From Frankiales bacterium (GTDB lineage: Bacteria; Actinomycetota; Actinomycetes; Mycobacteriales; Jatrophihabitantaceae), in contig JAOPUY010000220.1 in assembly GCA_025963265.1 (NCBI GenBank), forward strand, positions 1 through 5,017: a DNA stretch of 5,017 nucleotides, read 5' to 3'. Positions 1 to 5,017 of this stretch are shown here, piece by piece. The notes beneath the pieces were generated by a model. That model did not search any database. It had not been told where the DNA came from and was given only the letters and a program-made list of their open reading frames with translations. The position numbers were made by a program, and so were the translations under genes. Each line of letters starts with the position of its first letter. The stretch's first letter is position 1.

Positions 1-1775
1 CGCCGGCGATCCGCCCGGCCGCCATGCTGCTGGCCAACTACACCTCGTGCGCGGACCTGCTCTCCGGCCTGCGCGCGCACACCGCCGCCAGCGTCACCGC
101 CTACGGCCTGCCCGGCCAGTCGACCTATTTTCAGGTCAACGGCCCGGTGCCGTTGTCGGCCGCCCCGGTCGCCGGCCCGGTCGCCGGCCCCGCCGGCGGC
201 GGCGTCGGGAGCGACACCTCGATCACGAACGACCAGGAACAAGGGGTCGACGAGCCTGACATCGTCAAGACCGAGGCCGGACGGGTCGTCACGATCACCG
301 ACGGCGTGCTCCGGGTCGTGGACGACGCGACCCGAACGGTCACCGGCTCGCTCGACCTGACGATGTACCAGGGCGCCCAGAACGCCGAACTGCTGGTCGA
401 GGGCGACAACGCGCTGGTGCTGCTGGGCAGCCCCTCGACCAGTTACGGCTACGGCTACGGCATGCGCCCGGCCCTGCCGCCGGCGGCGAGCAGTTCGTTG
501 TCGACCTACCTGTTCGTGGATCTGAGCGGTCAGCCCAAGGTGACCGGTTCGATGCGGGCCTCCGGCGGCTACCTCGACGCGCGGCTGGTGGGCTCGACCG
601 TGCGCCTGGTGGTCAACAGCGGGCCGAGCTTGACCTTCCCCTACGGCACTGGCAGCGCCGCCACCCGAACGGCGGCCAACCAGGCCATCGTCAAGCGGGC
701 GCCGCTGTCGGCCTGGCTGCCCCAGTACTCCGTCACCACGGCAAGCGGGGTCACCAAGTCGACCGTGCCCTGCGGGCAAGTCAGCCACCCCGCGAGCTAC
801 ACCGGCGCCTCGATGCTCACGGTTTACACCCTGGACCTGACCCACTTGGGTTCAGCGGCCAATCCGGTCTCGGTGGCCGCCGACGGCAACACCGTCTACG
901 CGACGGCGTCCAGCCTCTACGTGGCGACCTCGGCCACGCAGCAAACCGAGATCCACCGCTTCGACATCGCCGGCTCAGCGCCGCCGAGATACCTCGGCTC
1001 GGGCAGCGTCGCCGGGCTGCTGCTCAGCCAGTACTCGCTGTCGGACTACGACGGCTCGTTGCGGATCGCGACCACCACCGGCGCCTCCGGCGGGGGGTCG
1101 GAAGCCGGCAACGTCTACGTGCTCAATGCCGACACCCTGAAAACCACCGGGCACGTCGGGCAACTGCGGGCCGGCGAGCAGATCTACGCCGTGCGCTTCC
1201 TCGGCCCGGTCGCCTATGTCGTCACGTTCAAGCAAACTGATCCGCTCTACGTCATCGACCTGAGCAAGCCGACGGCGCCGAAGATCGTCGGCCAGCTCTC
1301 GCTGACTGGCTACTCCGATTACCTGCATGACGCCGGCGACGGACGGCTGCTCGGAGTGGGTCAGGAAGCCTCGGCGCAGGGACGGGTCGCCGGGTTGCAG
1401 GTGTCGCTGTTCGATGTCAGCAATCCGAAGACTCCCACCCGCACCGGCCACGTCGTGGTGCCCGGCGCCGTCGGCGAGGCCACGCTCGATCCGCATCAGT
1501 TCCTGTACTGGCCGCCGACCGGCCTGATCGCGGTGCCGACCCAGGCCTGGACACCGGGGGAATCCGGCAAGGTGCTGATCCTCCGCCTGTCCGGCGCCAG
1601 CCTGACCTCGCTCGGGCAAGTCGCGAACCCGCTGGCCGAGGGCACGACCGACGACGGTCTCGGGATCCAGCGCAGCCTGATCGTCGACGGCGCGCTGTGG
1701 ACGCTGTCCGGCAGCGGCATCCAGGTCACGAACCCGACGACTCTCGCTCGCCAGGCCTGGCTGCCGTTCAGCTAG
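1..1775 (+). CDS. Secreted beta-propeller-domain protein, 5' partial
   Basis: The frame is open from base 3, upstream of the first visible ATG (base 24). The true start, with an expected signal peptide or lipobox, therefore probably lies outside the window. About 590 residues are visible, against roughly 600-700 for the family. Numbered from the ATG at 24, residues 5-16 contain an N-terminal 'YTSC' cysteine motif (C9). Residues 43-63 are a Pro/Ala/Gly/Val-rich linker, and residues 68-83 carry the hallmark 'TNDQEQGVDEPDIVKT'. Later family-like blocks are 'VRFLGPVAYVVTFKQTDPLY' (390-409) and 'DYLHDAGDGRLLGVGQEA' (from 432). C9 and C250 are the only cysteines I found and might form a disulfide. 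These motifs match the Pfam 'beta propeller domain' family (PF09826, recalled, not searched), which is extracytoplasmic and of unknown biochemical role. The 3' end overlaps the convergent HTH gene by 8 bp. There is no evident link to arsenic. Family assignment is firm; function is unknown. Confidence 0.85.
   Translation, partial: PAIRPAAMLLANYTSCADLLSGLRAHTAASVTAYGLPGQSTYFQVNGPVPLSAAPVAGPVAGPAGGGVGSDTSITNDQEQGVDEPDIVKTEAGRVVTITDGVLRVVDDATRTVTGSLDLTMYQGAQNAELLVEGDNALVLLGSPSTSYGYGYGMRPALPPAASSSLSTYLFVDLSGQPKVTGSMRASGGYLDARLVGSTVRLVVNSGPSLTFPYGTGSAATRTAANQAIVKRAPLSAWLPQYSVTTASGVTKSTVPCGQVSHPASYTGASMLTVYTLDLTHLGSAANPVSVAADGNTVYATASSLYVATSATQQTEIHRFDIAGSAPPRYLGSGSVAGLLLSQYSLSDYDGSLRIATTTGASGGGSEAGNVYVLNADTLKTTGHVGQLRAGEQIYAVRFLGPVAYVVTFKQTDPLYVIDLSKPTAPKIVGQLSLTGYSDYLHDAGDGRLLGVGQEASAQGRVAGLQVSLFDVSNPKTPTRTGHVVVPGAVGEATLDPHQFLYWPPTGLIAVPTQAWTPGESGKVLILRLSGASLTSLGQVANPLAEGTTDDGLGIQRSLIVDGALWTLSGSGIQVTNPTTLARQAWLPFS
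164..187 (+). repeat. 12-bp tandem repeat, two copies, coding for PVAG-PVAG
   Basis: CCCGGTCGCCGG occurs at 164-175 and again directly at 176-187. It encodes the repeated Pro-Val-Ala-Gly of the linker between the N-terminal segment and the propeller domain. A 12-bp unit keeps the frame, so copy-number change would only lengthen or shorten the linker. Confidence 0.7.
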
Positions 1776-1983
1776 CCAACGTCATCATCTTCTGGATGGC
1801 CTGGCGGGACACGTCCAGTTCGCGGGCGATGTCGCTCTGCGACCAGCCGTCGTCGAGCAGACTCTGCATGAGCTCTCGCCGTTCGCGGGCAAGCTTGCGG
1901 GCCTGCCGGGTGTGTTCGATGGCCTGGGCCCGAACGTCCTTGATCCGGGCGATGGTCTCTTGGTGCTTGTCTGAGTTCGTCAT
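1768..1983 (-). CDS. Small helix-turn-helix DNA-binding protein, 71 aa
   Basis: I do not recognise a named family. Residues 1-40 are highly charged and predicted helical (for example 'EHTRQARKLARERRELMQ'), possibly a dimerising helix. Residues 42-67 form a helix-turn-helix of the type used for DNA binding: 'LLDDGWSQSDIARELDVS' followed by 'RQAIQKMM', with the recognition helix around SRQAIQKM. There is no ligand-binding or catalytic domain, so it is probably a minimal transcription factor acting in the cytoplasm. The ATG at 1983 is preferred. A TTG at 2019 would add 12 residues but would put the promoter and both palindromes inside the gene. No Shine-Dalgarno precedes the ATG, and a -10-like element ends 6 nt before it, so the transcript may be leaderless. 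The gene lies downstream of arsR on the same strand, 79 bp away, and ends inside the convergent propeller gene. Twin 19-bp palindromes over its promoter suggest autorepression (inference). An antitoxin-like role cannot be excluded, but no toxin partner is visible. Confidence 0.8.
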   Translation of the reverse strand: MTNSDKHQETIARIKDVRAQAIEHTRQARKLARERRELMQSLLDDGWSQSDIARELDVSRQAIQKMMTLAS

Positions 1984-1989
1984 GCAGAC

Positions 1990-2019
1990 AATATGACAAC
2001 TACCCGTTGTCAATGTCAA
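1990..2019 (-). promoter_or_regulatory. Predicted promoter of the small HTH gene, probably leaderless
   Basis: On the minus strand TTGACA (2019-2014) is followed after 18 nt by CATATT (1995-1990), which is preceded by TGT as in an extended -10. Six bases separate the -10 from the ATG at 1983, so transcription would begin at or next to the start codon. A second TTGACA (2013-2008) lies directly behind the first but is too close to that -10 to serve as its -35. The call rests on motif and spacing only. Confidence 0.5.
1994..2012. promoter_or_regulatory. Operator-like palindrome 1 (perfect 7-bp arms)
   Basis: TGACAACTACCCGTTGTCA is a perfect inverted repeat: TGACAAC, 5-bp spacer, GTTGTCA. It covers most of the spacer of the predicted HTH-gene promoter and touches its -10, so a bound protein would block polymerase. 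It matches palindrome 2 in length and arm sequence. The likely ligand is the adjacent HTH protein (inference). Confidence 0.65.
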
Positions 2020-2032
2020 CCAGTGGTTGTCA
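2014..2032. promoter_or_regulatory. Operator-like palindrome 2 (8-bp arms, one mismatch)
   Basis: TGTCAACCAGTGGTTGTCA has arms TGTCAACC and GGTTGTCA around a 3-bp centre, with a single mismatch. It is also 19 bp long and contains the -35 hexamer of the HTH-gene promoter. Its centre (2023) is 20 bp from that of palindrome 1 (2003). That is about two helical turns, so two dimers could bind the same face of the DNA. The joint consensus is TGNCAAC-N5-GTTGTCA. Confidence 0.6.
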
Positions 2033-2062
2033 GAACTCCTCAGGACCCGGGCTCCAAACGCG

Positions 2063-2410
2063 CTATGGCTGCAGCGCCGTGCTGAGCGCCGTCAGCGTCG
2101 AGGTCTCAACCCGGTAGTACGCCCACTTGCCGCGCTGGTCGCGACTGACGAGCCCGGCGTCGGCCAGGAGCTTCATGTGGTGCGAGACGGTGCCTTGGCT
2201 GAGCCCAACCGGCTCCGTGAGGTCGCAGATGCAGGCCTCGCCCCCCTCATGAGCGGCGATGAGCGAGAGCAAGCGGACGCGCGTCGGGTCGCCCAGCGCC
2301 TTGAACATCGTCGCCAGCCGCGTCGCGTCGGCCACGTCCAAGACGCTGCCGACGACGGGCGTGCAGCAGGCGTCCACATCGTTGGTTAGGACCGGCAGCG
2401 TGGTCGTCAT
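2063..2410 (-). CDS. arsR: ArsR-family arsenic-responsive repressor, 115 aa
   Basis: This is a winged helix-turn-helix repressor of the ArsR/SmtB family that leaves DNA when As(III) (or Sb(III)) binds cysteine thiols. 'FKALGDPTRVRLLSLIAA' (36-53) is the family's helical core. 'GLSQGTVSHHMKLLADAGLV' (69-88) is the recognition helix region, and 'RDQRGKWAYYRV' (90-101) forms the beta wing. Candidate metal ligands are C15-C16 near the N-terminus and C60-x-C62 in 'ACICDL'. C60/C62 correspond to the classical E. coli-type CVC site; C15/C16 match the N-terminal pair of Corynebacterium glutamicum ArsR. The ATG at 2410 gives the usual length. The upstream in-frame ATG at 2494 would run through the whole operator region. 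GGAG lies only 1 nt from the ATG, too close for normal use, so a leaderless message is likely. The gene is divergent from arsM across 82 bp and is presumably autoregulated there. Confidence 0.95.
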   Translation of the reverse strand: MTTTLPVLTNDVDACCTPVVGSVLDVADATRLATMFKALGDPTRVRLLSLIAAHEGGEACICDLTEPVGLSQGTVSHHMKLLADAGLVSRDQRGKWAYYRVETSTLTALSTALQP

Positions 2411-2416
2411 GCTCCG

Positions 2417-2445
2417 AGTATGACATTCCCATTGACAAACGTCGA
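2417..2445 (-). promoter_or_regulatory. Predicted arsR promoter, probably leaderless
   Basis: On the minus strand TCGACG (2445-2440) is followed after 17 nt by CATACT (2422-2417), with TGT in front as an extended -10. The ATG begins 7 nt after the -10, as in the small HTH gene. The -35 and spacer overlap the first CATTGAC inverted unit, so ArsR binding would repress its own gene. The call rests on motif match only. Confidence 0.45.
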
Positions 2446-2483
2446 TGCATTGACGACCCTTGATGCATTGACGTTCATCGATA
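2430..2483. promoter_or_regulatory. Candidate ArsR operator array: three CATTGAC units, 18-bp period
   Basis: CATTGAC occurs at 2430-2436, 2448-2454 and 2466-2472, each exactly 18 bp after the last. The first unit is a near-perfect inverted repeat, CATTGAC-AAAC-GTCGATG (2430-2447, one mismatch). The following two have weaker right arms (CTTGATG at 2459-2465, ATCGATA at 2477-2483). The second and third repeats extend to a 12-bp identity, GATGCATTGACG (2444-2455 and 2462-2473). The array fills the space between the divergent arsR and arsM starts and overlaps TTGACA/TTGACG hexamers that could act as -35 boxes for arsM. I see no convincing arsM -10; GACCCT at 2455-2460 is a weak candidate. ArsR as ligand is inference from position. 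Confidence 0.6.
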
Positions 2484-2487
2484 GGAG
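2483..2487 (+). promoter_or_regulatory. Ribosome-binding site of arsM
   Basis: AGGAG lies 5 nt before the ATG at 2493, a good Shine-Dalgarno that fixes the arsM start. It contrasts with the divergent arsR, which has no usable site. Confidence 0.75.
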
Positions 2488-2492
2488 TTGCC

Positions 2493-3338
2493 ATGTCTGA
2501 CGACGGCGTTCGAGAGCAAGTCCGGGAGCGATACGCGCGAGCGGCGACTGCCGTGACTCAGGACCACCGGACGGCGCTGACGGTCCTGGACGAGCGGTGT
2601 TGCTCATTCGGGGCCGGCTTGTACGGCGCCGACCAGCAGGGCGAGCTGCCGGCCGAGGCGATCGCGGCGAGCCTCGGCTGCGGCAACCCGATTGCGGTCG
2701 CTGAACTGCGGGCGGGTGAGAAGGTGCTTGACCTCGGCTCGGGCGGTGGGATCGACGTGCTGTTGTCCGCCCGGCGCGTCGGGCCGACTGGCTTCGCCTA
2801 CGGCGTGGACATGACTGAGGAGATGCTCGCACTCGCCGAGGCCAACAAGGTCAAGTCCGGCTTGACCAATGTCGCGTTCGTCAAAGGCACGATCGAAGCG
2901 GTGCCGCTACCCGACGCGTCGGTGAACGTGGTGATCTCCAACTGCGTCATCAACCTGTCCACCGACAAGGCCGCCGTCATCGCCGAGATGTTCCGCGTCC
3001 TCACGCCCGGCGGGCGGATCGGCGTTTCCGACGTGGTGGCCGAGGACGACCTGACGCCCGAGATGCGGGCCGAGCGCGGCTCCTACGTCGGCTGCATCGC
3101 CGGCGCCCTGTCCAAGGCTGAATACATCGAAGGCCTCCTCGCAGCGGGCTTCACGAACGCGACCGTGACCTACACCCACGACGTGGCCGAGGGCATGCAC
3201 GGGGCGATCGTGAACGCGATCAAGCCAAGTGACTGCTGCGCACCGGCCCAGCAGGCCTCGTGCTGCGAGCCGACCGCGAAAGCGTCCTGTTGCGGGACGG
3301 CTACCGAGCACGCAAGCGGAAGCTGCGGCTGCTCGTGA
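2493..3338 (+). CDS. arsM: Arsenite S-adenosylmethionine methyltransferase ArsM, 281 aa
   Basis: This cytoplasmic enzyme transfers methyl groups from S-adenosylmethionine to trivalent arsenic, giving mono- to trimethylated arsenicals. The class I Rossmann motif '[16 protein letters not shown]' (78-93) binds SAM, with D106 of 'GVDMTEEML' as the expected ribose contact. Family cysteines are C36-C37, C63 ('SLGCGNP'), C151 ('SNCVINLS') and C201 ('GCIAGAL'). They correspond to the four conserved cysteines of algal CmArsM, of which the last two are the core As(III) ligands (family knowledge, aligned by eye). The last 34 residues form a cysteine-rich tail with pairs at 248/249, 257/258 and 266/267 plus C278 and C280. 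The start is fixed by AGGAG 5 nt upstream. The stop codon overlaps the acr3 GTG start. As first gene of the operon it should be induced by As(III) through ArsR. Confidence 0.95.
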   Translation: MSDDGVREQVRERYARAATAVTQDHRTALTVLDERCCSFGAGLYGADQQGELPAEAIAASLGCGNPIAVAELRAGEKVLDLGSGGGIDVLLSARRVGPTGFAYGVDMTEEMLALAEANKVKSGLTNVAFVKGTIEAVPLPDASVNVVISNCVINLSTDKAAVIAEMFRVLTPGGRIGVSDVVAEDDLTPEMRAERGSYVGCIAGALSKAEYIEGLLAAGFTNATVTYTHDVAEGMHGAIVNAIKPSDCCAPAQQASCCEPTAKASCCGTATEHASGSCGCS

Positions 3339-4426
3339 GCGATGTAGTCACCGAAAGTCCAGTCCTGGCGCTGGACGCGCCGGTCCTCAAGCGCCTCTCG
3401 ACGTTTGATCGGTTCCTGCCGGTCTGGATCCTCGCCGCCATGGCTGTCGGCATCGGCCTCGGGCGGGCCATCCCGACCCTGGCCGATGACCTGGACCGGG
3501 TGAAGGTCGGATCGGTCAGCCTGCCGATCGCGGTCGGGCTGCTGCTCATGATGTACCCGGTCCTGGCCAAGGTGCGCTACGACCAACTCGGTCAGGTGAC
3601 CAGCGACCGCCGCCTGCTCATCGGCTCGCTCGTCCTGAACTGGATCATCGGGCCCGCGCTGATGTTCACCCTGGCCTGGCTGCTTCTGCCCGATCTGCCG
3701 ACGTACCGAACCGGGCTGATCATCGTCGGCTTGGCCCGCTGCATCGCCATGGTGCTCATCTGGAACGAGCTCGCCTGCGGCGACCGCGACGCCGCCGCCG
3801 TCCTGGTGGCGATCAACTCCGCCTTTCAGATCATCGCCTTCGCCGGGCTCGCCTGGTTCTACCTACAGGTGCTCCCGCGCTGGCTGGGGCTGTCCACGAC
3901 GAGCGTCCACTTCTCGGTCGCCGCGATCGCGTTGTCGGTGCTGGTGTTCCTCGGGATACCGCTCGTCGCCGGTTACCTGACCCGCACGATCGGCGAGCGA
4001 GCCAAGGGCCGCGAGTGGTATGAGTCCCGTTTCCTGCCCCGGATCGGGCCGGTCGCGCTCTATGGGCTGCTGTTCACCATCGTCGTCCTGTTCGCCCTCC
4101 AAGGGCACACGATCACCAGCAAGCCCTGGGATGTCGTGCGTATCGCGTTCCCGTTGTTGGCCTACTTCGCGGTCATGTTCGTCGGAGGCTTCGGACTGGG
4201 GCGACGACTCGGCCTCGGCTATGAGAAGACCACGACCCTGGCGTTCACGGCCGCCGGCAACAACTTCGAGCTGGCCATCGCGGTAGCCATCGGCACCTTC
4301 GGCGTCACCTCCGGCCAAGCCCTGGCCGGAGTTGTCGGGCCCCTCATCGAGGTCCCTGTGCTGGTCGCCTTGGTGTACGTCGCGTTGTGGCTGCGCCGCC
4401 GCTACTACCCGGAACGGACCTCATGA
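3335..4426 (+). CDS. acr3: Arsenite efflux permease, ACR3 family, 363 aa
   Basis: This inner-membrane carrier exports arsenite, driven by the proton gradient. About ten hydrophobic segments are visible, roughly at residues 27-47, 60-78, 94-118, 125-146, 154-178, 191-216, 235-256, 266-290, 300-323 and 329-353. Two family signatures with essential residues are present: 'GLARCIAMVLIWNELACGD' (C136) in the fourth segment and 'AAGNNFELAIAVAIGTFG' (E312) in the ninth. They correspond to the functional Cys and Glu described in Acr3 of Alkaliphilus. The length fits the family (about 350-400). I chose GTG at 3335, which overlaps the arsM stop as GTGA, giving translational coupling. GGAAG at 3318-3322 lies 12 nt upstream. 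A start at 3260 is possible by frame but would overlap arsM by 79 bp and add a basic, non-family extension. The stop overlaps arsC as ATGA. Confidence 0.95.
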   Translation: MSDVVTESPVLALDAPVLKRLSTFDRFLPVWILAAMAVGIGLGRAIPTLADDLDRVKVGSVSLPIAVGLLLMMYPVLAKVRYDQLGQVTSDRRLLIGSLVLNWIIGPALMFTLAWLLLPDLPTYRTGLIIVGLARCIAMVLIWNELACGDRDAAAVLVAINSAFQIIAFAGLAWFYLQVLPRWLGLSTTSVHFSVAAIALSVLVFLGIPLVAGYLTRTIGERAKGREWYESRFLPRIGPVALYGLLFTIVVLFALQGHTITSKPWDVVRIAFPLLAYFAVMFVGGFGLGRRLGLGYEKTTTLAFTAAGNNFELAIAVAIGTFGVTSGQALAGVVGPLIEVPVLVALVYVALWLRRRYYPERTS

Positions 4427-4836
4427 GCGTCAAACCCATCGTGCTGTTCGTGTGCGTCCACAACGCAGGCCGATCTCAGATGGCCGCGGGGTGGCTCAAA
4501 GCTATGGCGGAGGACCGCATCGAAGTCCGCTCCGCAGGCTCGGAGCCCGCGGACCATATCAACCCGCTCGCCGTCCAAGCCATGAGCGAAGTCGGGATCG
4601 ACATCGCCGGTGAACAGCCGAAGACTCTGACCGTCGACGCCGTCTCGCGCGCTGACGCTGTCATCACGATGGGTTGCGGGGACGCCTGCCCCTACTTTCC
4701 CGGCAAGAAATATGAGGATTGGGAGCTCACCGATCCCGCCGGCCAACCGATCGAGGTCGTGCGCGAGGTCCGAGACCAGATACGACAGCGGGTGCAGGCA
4801 CTCGTCGATCAGTTGCTGGCCGAGGTTCGTCCGTGA
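4423..4836 (+). CDS. arsC: Arsenate reductase, low-molecular-weight phosphatase fold, 137 aa
   Basis: This cytoplasmic enzyme reduces As(V) to As(III), making the substrate for Acr3 and ArsM. 'VLFVCVHNAGRSQMAAGWL' (7-25) contains the P-loop C-x5-R: nucleophile C11, R17, then S18. 'SAGSEPADHINPLAVQAMSE' follows at 37-56. 'MGCGDACPYFPGKKYEDWEL' (83-102) supplies C85 and C89, and D104-P105 is the conserved general-acid pair of the fold. Length 137 is normal. The reductant is uncertain: a three-cysteine relay would mean thioredoxin coupling as in Staphylococcus ArsC, while many actinobacterial homologues use mycothiol and mycoredoxin. The ATG at 4423 overlaps the acr3 stop (ATGA), giving translational coupling. 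An upstream in-frame ATG at 4387 lies inside acr3 and is unlikely. Confidence 0.95.
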   Translation: MSVKPIVLFVCVHNAGRSQMAAGWLKAMAEDRIEVRSAGSEPADHINPLAVQAMSEVGIDIAGEQPKTLTVDAVSRADAVITMGCGDACPYFPGKKYEDWELTDPAGQPIEVVREVRDQIRQRVQALVDQLLAEVRP

Positions 4837-4947
4837 GGGCTACTCGCGTTCGAGAACAGCAACCCGAGCGAGGCCATTTGCGCTAGCCGGGCGCAACGGC
4901 GACGATCACCGTGAGAAGTCTCCGCCCGAACGGCTGTAGGAGCACTG
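4837..4947. other. Intergenic gap after arsC with a small GC-rich hairpin
   Basis: No gene is supported here. An inverted repeat TTGCGC-TAGCCGG-GCGCAA lies at 4878-4896 (6-bp stem, 7-nt loop). It has no downstream T tract, so it is at best a weak, non-canonical end for the ars transcript. No clear promoter for the next gene was found. The next gene could be the last member of the operon or independent. Confidence 0.4.
4938..4942 (+). promoter_or_regulatory. Ribosome-binding site of the downstream partial gene
   Basis: AGGAG is followed by 5 nt and then ATG at 4948. It is the main evidence that the ATG is a real start. Confidence 0.6.
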
Positions 4948-5017
4948 ATGACGCGTCGTCGCACCGCTTGGTGGTCAGTATTCGTGGCCCCATCGACGGA
5001 GGCCTTTCTGAAGACTT
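4948..5017 (+). CDS. Unidentified protein, N-terminal 23 codons only
   Basis: An open frame begins at ATG 4948 behind a strong AGGAG and runs off the window edge without a stop. The visible start is basic (MTRRRTAWW), followed by a short hydrophobic stretch and 'APSTEAFLKT'. This is too little to recognise a family. Position 111 bp after arsC on the same strand allows either an added ars-operon member or an unrelated gene. The start context is good; identity is unknown. Confidence 0.5.
   Translation, partial: MTRRRTAWWSVFVAPSTEAFLKT

Noticed and set aside
975..1619. Long minus-strand open frame opposite the propeller gene
   Set aside because: It is a high-GC antisense shadow with a biased Arg/Gly/Asp composition and no recognisable motif, lying within a well-supported gene.
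1768..2019. Longer HTH reading with a TTG start at 2019 (83 aa)
   Set aside because: It would place the promoter hexamers and both palindromes inside the gene, and the nearest AGGAG is 16 nt away. The ATG at 1983 fits a leaderless start.
1994..2032. Palindromes as an attachment site or insertion-sequence end
   Set aside because: No integrase or transposase and no second copy marks an insert; their position on a promoter explains them better as operators.
2033..2062. Possible arsR terminator (GC-rich imperfect palindrome around CCCGGG)
   Set aside because: The arms pair poorly beyond the six-base core, and no T tract follows on the minus strand.
2063..2494. Longer ArsR from the ATG at 2494 (143 aa)
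   Set aside because: The 28 extra residues read through the operator array and do not resemble the family; the ATG at 2410 gives normal length.
2407..2832. Minus-strand open frame across the arsM 5' part and the operator region
   Set aside because: Its Arg/Ser/Pro-rich shadow translation conflicts with the well-supported arsM and the arsR promoter.
3260..3334. Acr3 start at 3260
   Set aside because: It lies within the arsM cysteine tail and yields an arginine-rich extension unlike ACR3 proteins; GTG at 3335 overlaps the arsM stop in the usual coupled way.
4833..4886. 17-codon GTG frame overlapping the arsC stop
   Set aside because: It has a coupled-looking GTGA overlap, but is very short with no recognisable content or support.
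4878..4896. Hairpin TTGCGC/GCGCAA as an intrinsic terminator
   Set aside because: Short 6-bp stem, no T tract; noted in the gap entry but not called as a terminator.

Overview
The window looks like chromosomal DNA from a high-GC actinobacterium. The coding regions are strongly GC-rich in third codon positions. The secreted beta-propeller family at the left edge and the cysteine pattern of the ArsR repressor are both typical of Actinobacteria, and two genes look leaderless, which is common in that phylum. No transposase, integrase, tRNA, rRNA or CRISPR is visible.

Layout. Bases 1-1775 (+) hold most of a secreted beta-propeller-domain protein whose 5' end lies outside the window. It converges on, and overlaps by 8 bp, a 71-residue helix-turn-helix protein (1768-1983, -) that I cannot assign to a named family. 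The control region of that small gene carries two near-identical 19-bp palindromes over its predicted promoter. Next comes an ArsR-type arsenic repressor (2063-2410, -). It is divergent from a three-gene arsenic-resistance operon on the + strand: arsM (arsenite S-adenosylmethionine methyltransferase, 2493-3338), acr3 (arsenite efflux permease, 3335-4426) and arsC (low-molecular-weight phosphatase-fold arsenate reductase, 4423-4836). The last two junctions are 4-bp stop/start overlaps (GTGA, ATGA). After a 111-bp gap an unidentified gene with a strong ribosome-binding site starts at 4948 and runs out of the window.

How it works together. ArsC reduces arsenate to arsenite. Acr3 exports arsenite, and ArsM methylates it to volatile or more easily exported species. 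ArsR would sit on the 82-bp arsR-arsM intergenic region, which holds three copies of CATTGAC exactly 18 bp apart, and would release when As(III) binds its cysteines. The operon is a known type. The least explained parts are the small HTH gene with its twin operators, the matching leaderless start regions of that gene and arsR, and the regular CC-x7-CC-x7-CC tail of ArsM.
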